Of a stretch of DNA of 64,000 nucleotides, positions 46,436 to 53,449 are shown in pieces (within the stretch, counting starts at the first letter, position 1; every line of letters starts with the position of its first letter). Under the pieces are notes generated by a model. That model was given only the letters and a program-made list of their open reading frames with translations. It ran no database searches and was not told the DNA's origin. The position numbers were made by a program, and so were the translations under genes. The DNA is from Methylomicrobium sp035916875 (GTDB taxonomy: Bacteria > Pseudomonadota > Gammaproteobacteria > Methylococcales > Methylomonadaceae): NCBI RefSeq assembly GCF_035916875.1, contig NZ_JAXUHN010000073.1, positions 1 to 64,000 on the forward strand. The letters are read 5' to 3'.

Positions 46436-47281
46436 ATGCCACAGCCCGGGGTTTCGTTGGTTTATTTAGGGAAAAACGATGACGATAAGGAAATGCTAAA
46501 CATGTGTAAAGCCATTGCTGACAAGCTAAGGGATGCTCCAATTTTGATGCAAGAGAATTTGGGCAACGGTCAGGAATTGCCCAAACCAAATACCATTGAA
46601 AGGAACGAGTTGTGGCTTTGCGGACACAGCCGATTCATTGAAGCCAATACGAATGTGCGCAAGTTGGGCGAGCGTAATTTAGGTGGTTTTGACATTAAGG
46701 ATGTAGCCGAGTTTTTGAAGCTTTGCATCGCCCAAGTCGGGGTAAAAAAAATTCGTCTGATTTGTTGCGAATCCGCTCAGCAACAACGGCATGTGCCCAA
46801 TGTTACCGGGGTCCCTCCTGCGGGTTTATCGAAGGTTATCGGTAACGAGTTGCTGCATACGCTAAAAAAAGGTGACAAATCGGGAAGTAGACTTTTTCGA
46901 ATGTTGGAGCAATTCGATTATGACAAGGACAGTCCTGTTGATGCGCACCTAAGCCATTTGGAAATGTTGATCTATGCCATCGCCGTTTCAATGTCCGAAG
47001 GACGTATTAAAACCCATCCTGCATTTGAAATTTGCGGATTATGGGGGGCGGGCGATATTACGAGCGACAAAATACCGATTACATCCTTTTTACAAGAAAA
47101 AGGAAGCCTTGAAGCGCAGGAGAAAATGGATAATAAATCCATTAAAGAACCGCAACGGTTGACATTTAAGAAACTATTCGAGGACGCCCACTGTGCGAAA
47201 AAAGGATTGCCCGACTTTTTCGGGTATCGTGTTGAGCACAACTTACTCATCAGCTGGATGCATTTCAGAAGCCAAAGTTAA
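46436..47281 (+). CDS. candidate T6SS effector, C80/caspase-like cysteine peptidase fold
   Basis: 281-residue protein of no named family. Its order of motifs resembles clan CD cysteine peptidases, especially the C80 (toxin self-processing) group. A beta strand leads to NELWLCGHSRF with a candidate catalytic His at about residue 64. LGGFDIKDVAEFLKLCI follows, then VKKIRLICCESA with candidate Cys at 110-111. There is no signal peptide or transmembrane helix, as expected for a T6SS cargo. ATG 46436 follows GGGGGA; a GTG at 46400 is an alternative. It follows clpV by about 390 bp. No immunity-like gene lies in the next 490 bp. The effector role is inference. Confidence 0.55.
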   Translation: MPQPGVSLVYLGKNDDDKEMLNMCKAIADKLRDAPILMQENLGNGQELPKPNTIERNELWLCGHSRFIEANTNVRKLGERNLGGFDIKDVAEFLKLCIAQVGVKKIRLICCESAQQQRHVPNVTGVPPAGLSKVIGNELLHTLKKGDKSGSRLFRMLEQFDYDKDSPVDAHLSHLEMLIYAIAVSMSEGRIKTHPAFEICGLWGAGDITSDKIPITSFLQEKGSLEAQEKMDNKSIKEPQRLTFKKLFEDAHCAKKGLPDFFGYRVEHNLLISWMHFRSQS

Positions 47282-47773
47282 GGAAGTCCTGAATAAGTTG
47301 ATTACATTCGCGGTTCGATAAACGCGCTACAGGGAGTCAACAGCTTATGGTCGTCTTGAGTTTGCCGATGTGTGTTCGGAGCCTTGAGCGGGCCGGGGTT
47401 TGTAACACCGGCCTGGAAGATCGAGTCAAGTTTTGTATTTTGCATAAATTAAGAGTTTCAAGAAGCAAATATCAGTCCCGCTTATCAGGCTGGTAGCTAT
47501 ATAATGGAATGGCTAAATATTTTGGATGTTATTATTCGGCAGTGAGTCGAATAGCTGCAAAATGCAAGATTTGATCTTTTCTTTCTCGGTAAGGCATCCG
47601 GATAAACGTGAAGTGACTGTGAAGGCGGTAGAGCAACAAGACATGCAATTAGCGAGTCGATTTGATCATTCCCAAGCTCTGTAGGGAGTCATATTTCGCG
47701 CGCTTAAGTTGAGGAAAATAAAATCGCTGTTTTGTGTTCATTTGAAGTATCACACAATAACTGGAGAGTCTAA
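47282..47773. other. intergenic with one palindrome
   Basis: No gene between the two candidate effectors. A hairpin of the dispersed family lies at 47391-47413. The rest is AT-rich and presumably includes the promoter of the metallopeptidase gene. Confidence 0.5.
47391..47413. repeat. palindrome, GGCCGG arms
   Basis: GGCCGG-GGTTTGTAACA-CCGGCC. The loop keeps the GGTT...AAC core common to the family. Located 110 bp after the C80-like gene. Confidence 0.7.
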
Positions 47774-48898
47774 ATGCCGGACTGGAATAAAAAATTTAAA
47801 GCCGAATACGATTATGCGCGTACTTGGCTCGCCAATGAGTCCAACTTTGACAAGGAATGGCAGCCATTGATCAAACGTTTGTACAAATTGATGAGTACGG
47901 AAGGCTTTGATGCCGGATATGACTCGGCTCTATCGGATCTCAGAAAACAAGTCACGTGCGGAGACAAGGGTATCATTGGGCACAAAACCGTCACCGAGGA
48001 TCATGGCATATTGAAGGCCGTGGGTGCTTGGGCCGATGATGCAAATGGCGTGGTTGAAGCAAAAGCGAAGATGCGTGCGGCCGCATTAAAACTGCTGCGC
48101 CACGTGTATTTGCTGAACAGATCCGGCAACCGCAAGGTTTGGGTGGTGTCATTGCCGACTGAATTGCACGATTGGCCTTCTGACGATTTAAATGCTCGTG
48201 CGAACACACAAATCGCCACGCGCATTTTGCTGAGAAGCAGCTCTGAAATTTTTAACCGCGAGGCGAAGAAGCATTTGGAGTCATCGACGCAGCATGCCTT
48301 GGCTTGGTGCCAAAAGACAGGCATTGTGCTCGCCGAGGCCAATAAAGCAGCGAGCGGGGGAGGCGGCAAAAAGGGAGTGGATTCATTGAACCTGGTCAAG
48401 CGATGGTTCGCCGATCCGGCAACGTCGATTACGGATTTGAGCGGTTACATCGCGACCCTTACGGCTGGCTTCAAGGGTATTATCGCCATGCTCAACAAGG
48501 GTCACTTCGTGTTGACGGATTGGGTCCCGTTGCGTACCGCGAGCACTGCCAGTGACATCAGTTTTCTAAACAGTGAAGCGTTCACTTTCCGCAGTAATGG
48601 GGAAGGGATGGATGTAGTTTACATAGAAAAGTCATTTTTTACCGACGACCCTGGCGGCATCGTCCATGGCCAGAAAAATTGGACGCGTGTCGTGGTGCAC
48701 GAACTTACACATTTGGTATGCGGCACGGAAGATGTGAACATAGGAAGAGCTCGTTATGCTTGGTACGGAATTGGGCCTCATGCCGGTTTTCCGGGAAGCG
48801 CGGCCATCCGCAATGCCGATAGCTGGGCTTTCTTCTGCGCCGATTGCGCCGGCATCCTGACCGAGAGCGAGCGTAAAAAGGCATTGAAAATAATATGA
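47774..48898 (+). CDS. candidate T6SS effector, M35 (aspzincin) metallopeptidase
   Basis: 374-residue protein with a C-terminal zinc peptidase domain of the M35/aspzincin type: VVVHELTHLVCGTED at about residues 306-320 gives HExxH plus the GTxD zinc ligand, followed by NADSWAFFCADCAG (about 347-360). This arrangement matches lysine-specific metalloendopeptidase-like domains. The first 250 residues are largely helical and of unknown family. There is no signal peptide, so export would need a route such as T6SS. An AACTGGAG precedes ATG 47774. It overlaps by 4 bp an exported small protein gene, suggesting an effector/immunity pair (inference). Confidence 0.75.
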   Translation: MPDWNKKFKAEYDYARTWLANESNFDKEWQPLIKRLYKLMSTEGFDAGYDSALSDLRKQVTCGDKGIIGHKTVTEDHGILKAVGAWADDANGVVEAKAKMRAAALKLLRHVYLLNRSGNRKVWVVSLPTELHDWPSDDLNARANTQIATRILLRSSSEIFNREAKKHLESSTQHALAWCQKTGIVLAEANKAASGGGGKKGVDSLNLVKRWFADPATSITDLSGYIATLTAGFKGIIAMLNKGHFVLTDWVPLRTASTASDISFLNSEAFTFRSNGEGMDVVYIEKSFFTDDPGGIVHGQKNWTRVVVHELTHLVCGTEDVNIGRARYAWYGIGPHAGFPGSAAIRNADSWAFFCADCAGILTESERKKALKII

Positions 48899-49404
48899 AA
48901 TGTTTACGGTTATCGCCTTGGGTTTTGGCGCCTATTTTGGCAATTCTACAGTTGGTCTGCGCCAGTTGCATATCAGCCGATACCCCCCCTTCTCGCACGG
49001 AGAATATACCTATGAATACCTCCCCATCTAATAGCCGGCCGTCAGCACCGGAAGTGACTCCGATTGAACACGCTGGCGTTCGCTACGAACAGGACCAAAC
49101 CGATGAGCGCAAGGGAGATCAGGACGGCGGCTATTTGGCCGCCATAGACGCCAAAACAGACGATCTGCTGTGGCGCCTAAAGGTTTACGATGTGCCGGAT
49201 TATAAGGCTGCGGGTGTTGCCATGGGCGGAATATATTTTCGTTCAATGCAACTCATAAAGGGCGGCAACGAATTGGAGATCGAAAATGAGGCCGGAAGCG
49301 TATACCGTGTCGACCTCTCTACTCGTAGCGTCAAGAAGATATCGGGTCCGTCTGATGAGGCGCCTTCGTCTCCTCCGGTCAAGCCTAAGCCGGCACCCGA
49401 ATGA
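48895..49404 (+). CDS. exported protein, possible immunity lipoprotein
   Basis: 169-residue exported protein. A signal sequence at about residues 7-24 ends near LVCASC; the lipobox is imperfect, so it may be lipid-modified or cleaved as a soluble periplasmic protein. The mature core contains GVRYEQDQTDERKGDQDGGY, TDDLLWRLKVYDVPDYK and MGGIYFRSMQLIKGGNELEI. The C-terminus is proline-rich. The ATGA overlap with the M35 gene implies co-translation. An exported partner beside a zinc peptidase fits a periplasmic immunity protein, but an inhibitor, chaperone or unrelated role remains possible. Confidence 0.65.
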   Translation: MKCLRLSPWVLAPILAILQLVCASCISADTPPSRTENIPMNTSPSNSRPSAPEVTPIEHAGVRYEQDQTDERKGDQDGGYLAAIDAKTDDLLWRLKVYDVPDYKAAGVAMGGIYFRSMQLIKGGNELEIENEAGSVYRVDLSTRSVKKISGPSDEAPSSPPVKPKPAPE

Positions 49405-49417
49405 TGATCGCAGGCCT

Positions 49418-49506
49418 GACGGGTTTTGTAAACCCGTCCGCACATTTTCTGGAAGCCTTGAAGCTAGCTTGAAGCGTTCAGTCCAGGGTTGCAAACCCCG
49501 GCACGC
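49418..49506. repeat. two GGGTT...AACCC palindromes
   Basis: GACGGGTTT-TGT-AAACCCGTC at 49418-49438 is a perfect 9 bp stem 14 bp after the immunity-like gene. A weaker relative, CAGGGTTGCAAACCCCGG, ends at about 49501. Confidence 0.65.
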
Positions 49507-49514
49507 TGGGAGTC

Positions 49515-49852
49515 TCTCTCCAGTTAAAAGGCAGCGAGACGATTAAAGCGATGATCACCAAGGAATCGGCGGAAGCGCTCGGCATCAAGCCCGGGATCCA
49601 GGCGATCGCGCTGGTCAAGGTGCCGCAGGTCATCATCGTGACCGAATTTCGGCGCGCAATCAACTGCCAGGGAAGATCGTCAAACTGATCAAGGGCGCCA
49701 TCAACACCGAAGTCGATATTGAATTGAAGGGCGGCGAGCAGGTGACCGCGACGGTGACCAATGACAGCGCCGAAACGCTCGGTTTGCAGATTGGACAAAC
49801 GGTGACCGCGGTGTCCAAATCCAGCGCGGTGATACTGGCCGTGGCGGCTTGA
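49515..49852 (+). pseudogene. frameshifted molybdate-binding (Mop/ModE C-terminal) fragment
   Basis: Two Mop-type molybdate-binding repeats can be read. The first is LKGSETIKAMITKESAEALG followed by KPGIQAIALVKVPQVIIVTE. At about 49648 the frame shifts, and the second repeat continues as SARNQLPGKIVKLIKGAINT and VDIELKGGEQVTATVTNDSA, ending SSAVILAVAA at 49852. Dimop architecture is that of ModE's C-terminal half or a stand-alone molbindin. No N-terminal helix-turn-helix or start codon is present, and no mod transport genes are nearby. It is a decayed remnant. Confidence 0.78.
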
Positions 49853-49891
49853 GGTTCGGGCGATTGTGAGGGCTTGGGCTGGCGATAAAGC

Positions 49892-50515
49892 CTAACCCAA
49901 ACTCTGCGGTTCGGACATCAGCTTGGCAACGGCGGAAGCGAGAGGATTGTTGGACTGATTCAATCCATCGATCACGCTCCGTTGTTCTTCTTGCGAGCGG
50001 TTCTGGCTGAGTTTGAATTTGCCCTGAAGTTCGGTAATTTCGATTTCGAAGCCAACGATCATGTCGAGCAGTTTCGCTCGCTGCTCGTCTGCAAGCCCCG
50101 ATTGATAGGGGCTCGGCATTTGAGACTCATGGTATTGGGTCAGTCGTTCGAGCAGGGCGTCCAGTTCGGCCGGGTCCTCGATCAGTCGCGGTATGCCGCG
50201 CACATGCGCCACCGCGTAATTCCAGGTGGGGACGTTCGGCGATAGATACCATGACGGAGAAATATAGGCATGCGGCCCCTGAAACACGGCCAGAACCTCT
50301 GTGCCTGATGCAAAATGCCGCCATTGCGGGTTGGCCCGCGCGATGTGGCCGAGCAACTTGCCGTGTTTGCCGGCGGAAGGGTCCAAAAGAAAGGGCAGGT
50401 GGGTGACAAAGGGAATGCCTTCGGGCGCCGTGATCAACATACCAAAGGAATAGTCTTTAATCAGAGCCCCAAGGCGTTCGGGGTTTGCTTCTTTGAATGA
50501 CTCAGGGATGTACAT
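49892..50515 (-). CDS. PaiB-type FMN-binding negative regulator
   Basis: 207-residue protein of the PaiB family (FMN-binding split barrel). It begins MYIPESFKEANPERL, then GMLITAPEGIPFVTHLPFLL, GHIARANPQWRHF, VFQGPHAYISPSWY and TWNYAVAHVRGIPRLI. In Bacillus PaiB is linked to repression of degradative enzymes and sporulation genes; in proteobacteria its role is unclear. It stands alone. No typical ribosome binding site beyond a weak purine run. Confidence 0.9.
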   Translation of the reverse strand: MYIPESFKEANPERLGALIKDYSFGMLITAPEGIPFVTHLPFLLDPSAGKHGKLLGHIARANPQWRHFASGTEVLAVFQGPHAYISPSWYLSPNVPTWNYAVAHVRGIPRLIEDPAELDALLERLTQYHESQMPSPYQSGLADEQRAKLLDMIVGFEIEITELQGKFKLSQNRSQEEQRSVIDGLNQSNNPLASAVAKLMSEPQSLG

Positions 50516-50528
50516 GGCAAATTTTTAT

Positions 50529-50551
50529 GGTGATAGGGTACGCATCGCGTA
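50529..50551 (+). terminator. GGTACGC hairpin with T-run
   Basis: GGTACGC-ATC-GCGTACC followed by TTTTTT. It has the shape of an intrinsic terminator on the plus strand, but no plus-strand gene ends here. The same hairpin recurs right after guaB (59283-59299). Confidence 0.55.
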
Positions 50552-50640
50552 CCTTTTTTGACGTTGACTTTTATCTTATTTTTTGGAAATGGTACGCGCG
50601 GCGCACTAAGCGGCTGCCCCGCGTAGGCCCGAATGTAAAT

Positions 50641-50786
50641 GTAGCCCGGATGCAGCGCAGCGGAATCCGGGTTAAGCTTTTGCCTCACCACATTTTTTAA
50701 TTCCAGTCGAACCTCGGATTACGCCGACGTAAAGCCACAAACAGCAAAGTTCGCCTCTGTGTAGCTCCCGGATTGCATCCGGGCTA
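50641..50786. repeat. REP-like CCCGGAT...ATCCGGG repeats
   Basis: GTAGCCCGGATGCAGCGCAG with GGAATCCGGG (50641-50671), and GTAGCTCCCGGATTGCATCCGGGCTAC (50761-50786 region). Both form hairpins with CCCGGA/TCCGGG stems. Confidence 0.7.
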
Positions 50787-50835
50787 CTCGCTAGTGTTTC
50801 GCAAACAATACGTGACGCCCTTGCACGTCCAGGGG

Positions 50836-50909
50836 CATAGGATGTGCCGACGTAAGGAGGCGCATCGATCGCGATTGATGCGCTTCGCTAACGCTCAGCA
50901 CATCCTATG
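50836..50909. repeat. 74 bp compound palindrome
   Basis: Outer arms CATAGGATGTGC (50836-50847) and GCACATCCTATG (50898-50909) enclose an inner hairpin with GCGCATC and GATGCGC arms. It abuts the cassette-like gene. Confidence 0.75.
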
Positions 50910-50943
50910 GTCCTCGCAATTGATGCGCTATGGCCTTGACTTG

Positions 50944-51498
50944 TTAGGCCGGCACCGGCTGATTTAGCCAATTGAAGAACTCGATTGGCATTTCGGCCTC
51001 GACTTGCTCAATTGTGCGAACATCAACCGTTGAGTTGCAACCCATGAGAGGCACCTCAATTATATTGTCTTGGGCGGACCAATCCATTTCAAGGTACCGG
51101 TTATTGTCCGGGTCGTACTTGATGCCTGTTGCACGGCCATGCCCATACAAGAGCATGGTTTTGCCAAATTGATGGCGTTTCTTCAAAACGATTAAGTCGC
51201 CTGGCCAGATGTCATTGAAGCGGTTAAGCTGTTGCTCGCTACGCAGGAAGATGAAGGTGCAAATGCCTTCTTCTTTCCACTCAATGTCTAGCCGGTTGTC
51301 GAAGTTTGCTCCGGGGCAGAAGCCCATAAAGACAATCGTCTTGTCGGTAGGGGTAGCTATGTCGATCTCGGCAATGACAGCTGCGGCATCAGTGTCGCCC
51401 TTCTTTTGCAAGGCCTCGGCATTGCAGCGAAGTTTGATTAGCTCGGATCTGGTGTAAGCACCGGCCCGAATCTTGTCAATAGTCTTTTGGTGTTTCAT
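50944..51498 (-). CDS. hypothetical protein, possible integron-type cassette gene
   Basis: 184-residue cytoplasmic protein of unknown family. The N-terminal 45 residues are helical (KTIDKIRAGAYTRSELIKLR). The rest appears beta-rich with VFMGFCPGANFDNRLDIEW, IWPGDLIVLKKRHQFGKTM and GHGRATGIKYDPDNNRYLEM, reminiscent of PUA/EVE-like small barrels, though this is only impressionistic. Its stop codon lies inside GCCTAACAAG, and CTTGTTATGC lies 30 bp before its start on the coding strand. These resemble the ends of integron attC sites. It may therefore be a captured gene cassette downstream of folA. Confidence 0.65.
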   Translation of the reverse strand: MKHQKTIDKIRAGAYTRSELIKLRCNAEALQKKGDTDAAAVIAEIDIATPTDKTIVFMGFCPGANFDNRLDIEWKEEGICTFIFLRSEQQLNRFNDIWPGDLIVLKKRHQFGKTMLLYGHGRATGIKYDPDNNRYLEMDWSAQDNIIEVPLMGCNSTVDVRTIEQVEAEMPIEFFNWLNQPVPA

Positions 51499-51527
51499 TT
51501 TTGGATACGATTAATGTTGGTGTGCAG

Positions 51528-51584
51528 GCATAACAAGTAATTATACGGTTTCCGTATATCTTCCCAATTTAAAGGCTTGTTAGC
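51528..51584 (-). repeat. 57 bp attC-like inverted repeat
   Basis: On the minus strand, GCTAACAAG and CTTGTTATGC form imperfect arms (one extra base) of a 57 bp element. An inner TATACGG/CCGTATA hairpin lies at 51543-51559. Size and the TAACAAG/CTTGTTA arms resemble small attC recombination sites, but the inner boxes are not spaced as in typical attC. Confidence 0.45.
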
Positions 51585-51666
51585 AACAAATTGGTGATGT
51601 TAGCCATATGTGTTTGAGTGCAATAGCTTTATGATTTTCTGCCTAACCTTTGCTACCGTTCTTGAT

Positions 51667-52164
51667 CTACGGTTTCATTTTCCTATCTAATCGCAAAAAG
51701 CTGTAGCCGAAACCCGCACCGGCGTCATCATCGACATCTTCCCGTTCCGCCTCCGACCATTCGTTCATGTCCAGTTGCGGAAAAAACGTATCCCCTGGAA
51801 ATTCCCGCCGGATTTCGGTCAAATAAATCGTTTGCGCTCTCGGCAGCAAGGCTGCGTAAAGATCGGAGCCGCCAATCACGAAAATCTCGCCAGCATGCCG
51901 GCAGCCGGTCCAGATCGCAGTTTCGAGATCGTTCACGACCACGCAGCCTTCCTGCGTGTAGGAAGGGTTCCGGGTCAGGACGATGTTGGTACGGCCGGGC
52001 AGGGGGCGGCCGATCGATTCGAAGGTTTTGCGGCCCATCAGGATCGGCGAGCCCATCGTGATTTTTTTGAAGCGTTTCAGGTCGGCCGACAGGTGCCAGG
52101 GCATTTTGTTGTTCAGGCCGATGACCCGGTTGCTCGCCATCGCGACGATAAGTGAGATTTTCAT
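51667..52164 (-). CDS. folA: dihydrofolate reductase
   Basis: 165-residue chromosomal-type DHFR. It shows ISLIVAMASNRVIGLNNKMPWHLSADLKRFK, MGRKTFESIGRPLPGRTNIVLT, and IFVIGGSDLYAALLPRA. The substrate-binding acidic residue after PWHL is Asp. It reduces dihydrofolate to tetrahydrofolate for thymidylate and C1 metabolism. It is divergent from the asparaginase gene, and the cassette-like element lies just downstream. Confidence 0.96.
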   Translation of the reverse strand: MKISLIVAMASNRVIGLNNKMPWHLSADLKRFKKITMGSPILMGRKTFESIGRPLPGRTNIVLTRNPSYTQEGCVVVNDLETAIWTGCRHAGEIFVIGGSDLYAALLPRAQTIYLTEIRREFPGDTFFPQLDMNEWSEAEREDVDDDAGAGFGYSFLRLDRKMKP

Positions 52165-52222
52165 GCTGGGGTGGTTTAGAATCTGGGGCGCTTTGGGCTT
52201 ATAAAAAGATGATCATCATACT

Positions 52223-53269
52223 ATGAAACATATTCTGGTTGTATTCACCGGCGGCACGATCGGATCAAGCGCCAGCGAAGGTACGATCAAGCCGTCCGAG
52301 TCGGCGCCTTTCAAGCTGCTCGGCGAATTTCAAAGGCGCTTCTCCGAGACGGCGAAGGACATCGCTTTCGAGTCAATCGAGCCGGTCCGGCTGCTCAGCG
52401 AAAACCTCGCTCCCGCGGCATGGCCCATCATCATCGAGGCGATCGAAGCCAAACAGCCGGACCGCTATGACGGAGTGATCGTGACGCACGGCACCGATAC
52501 GCTGGCTTACAGCGCGGCGGCGTTCGGTTTTTATTTTCACGGACTGAAGGTGCCTTTGCTGTTGGTTTCGAGCGATTATCCGCTCGATCATCCGGAGGCC
52601 AACGGGCTGGACAATTTTCATTGCGCGGTCGATTTTATTCGGGAGATCAATGAGCCCGGCGTATTTGTGCCTTACCGCAATCAATGCCAGACCGTACAGG
52701 TGCACCGTGGCGCGCGTCTGGCTTCGTCTCTGCAATTGAGCGGCGATTTTGTCAGCGTGCAGGGACAAAGCTACATGGCGTATGAAGGCGGCCGGTTTAT
52801 CCGGTCGGGACTGTCGGCATTCGAGCGGCAAGCAGCATTGCCCGGGTTGAAAGCGTTATTTTCGAATCGCATCCTGATGATCCGGCCTTATCCGGGCCTC
52901 GATTACGGGCATTTTTCTGTCGACGGCGTCGATGCGGTATTGCATGACCTTTATCATTCCGGCACCGCATGCAGTACTTTGCAATGGGGCGAAAATCATT
53001 CGCTACTCGCGTTCATCAAACGTTGCCGGCAGCAGGGCGTGAAGGTTTATCTGGCTCCGGCGCGGAAGTCCCCCGATGCGTATGAAAGCACACGGTTTTT
53101 GCTCGACGCGGGCGCGGAAATGATCTGGAATCTGTCGATCGAAGCGGCTTATGTGAAATTGGCGCTGGCGTATGGCAATTTTCAGGACGGGCGGGGTATT
53201 AGCGCGTTTCTGGCTGCCGATATTGCCGGGGAGCATGTTTATTCCAATAGTCCAATGTCGCTAAGCTAA
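52223..53269 (+). CDS. ansA: type I (cytoplasmic) L-asparaginase
   Basis: 348-residue asparaginase hydrolysing asparagine to aspartate and ammonia. The first catalytic motif VFTGGTIGSSAS is at about residues 8-18 with the nucleophilic Thr. The second, GVIVTHGTDTLAYSAAA, lies near 88-104. There is no signal peptide, so a cytoplasmic type I enzyme is likely. The C-terminal half is more divergent than AnsA of E. coli, so strict substrate assignment is less certain. A candidate terminator follows at 53271. Confidence 0.88.
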   Translation: MKHILVVFTGGTIGSSASEGTIKPSESAPFKLLGEFQRRFSETAKDIAFESIEPVRLLSENLAPAAWPIIIEAIEAKQPDRYDGVIVTHGTDTLAYSAAAFGFYFHGLKVPLLLVSSDYPLDHPEANGLDNFHCAVDFIREINEPGVFVPYRNQCQTVQVHRGARLASSLQLSGDFVSVQGQSYMAYEGGRFIRSGLSAFERQAALPGLKALFSNRILMIRPYPGLDYGHFSVDGVDAVLHDLYHSGTACSTLQWGENHSLLAFIKRCRQQGVKVYLAPARKSPDAYESTRFLLDAGAEMIWNLSIEAAYVKLALAYGNFQDGRGISAFLAADIAGEHVYSNSPMSLS

Positions 53270-53270
53270 G

Positions 53271-53308
53271 CCGTCATAACGACAGGGGTGCAGGGATGAC
53301 GGTCCTTT
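53271..53308 (+). terminator. possible terminator after asparaginase gene
   Basis: CCGTCAT (53271-53277) pairs with ATGACGG (53296-53302) across an 18 nt loop, followed by TCCTTTT. The long loop and short T-run make it moderate. Confidence 0.4.
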
Positions 53309-53382
53309 TGAATTCTGCGGATCGTTAACAGGGTCTTACCATTCTATTTTGTCGGGCAATAGGCGAATTTGACTATCCGTTA

Positions 53383-53410
53383 TTGAAAATCCGTCATTCA
53401 TGCCCCATAT
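53383..53410 (+). promoter_or_regulatory. sigma-32 heat-shock promoter of clpB
   Basis: TTGAAA (53383-53388) and CCCCATAT (53403-53410) are separated by 14 bp. This matches the RpoH consensus TTGAAA-N13/14-CCCCATnT very closely. It lies 40 bp before the clpB start. Confidence 0.85.
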
Positions 53411-53449
53411 CCCGGGCAACTTAATAAATTCCCTATGAGGTAAACCAAC

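Larger units (their letters stand above)
50516..50939. other. palindrome-rich intergenic region
   Basis: No gene. Contains the GGTACGC hairpin (50529-50545), REP-like GTAGCCCGGATGCAGCGCAG (50641-50671) with a partner at 50761-50786, and a large palindrome at 50836-50909. Such clusters are typical of REP/BIME insertions. Confidence 0.65.

Noticed and set aside
50516..50939. Possible CRISPR array in the repeat-rich region
   Set aside because: Repeats are palindromic and unevenly spaced with no constant direct repeat or spacers; no cas genes in the window.
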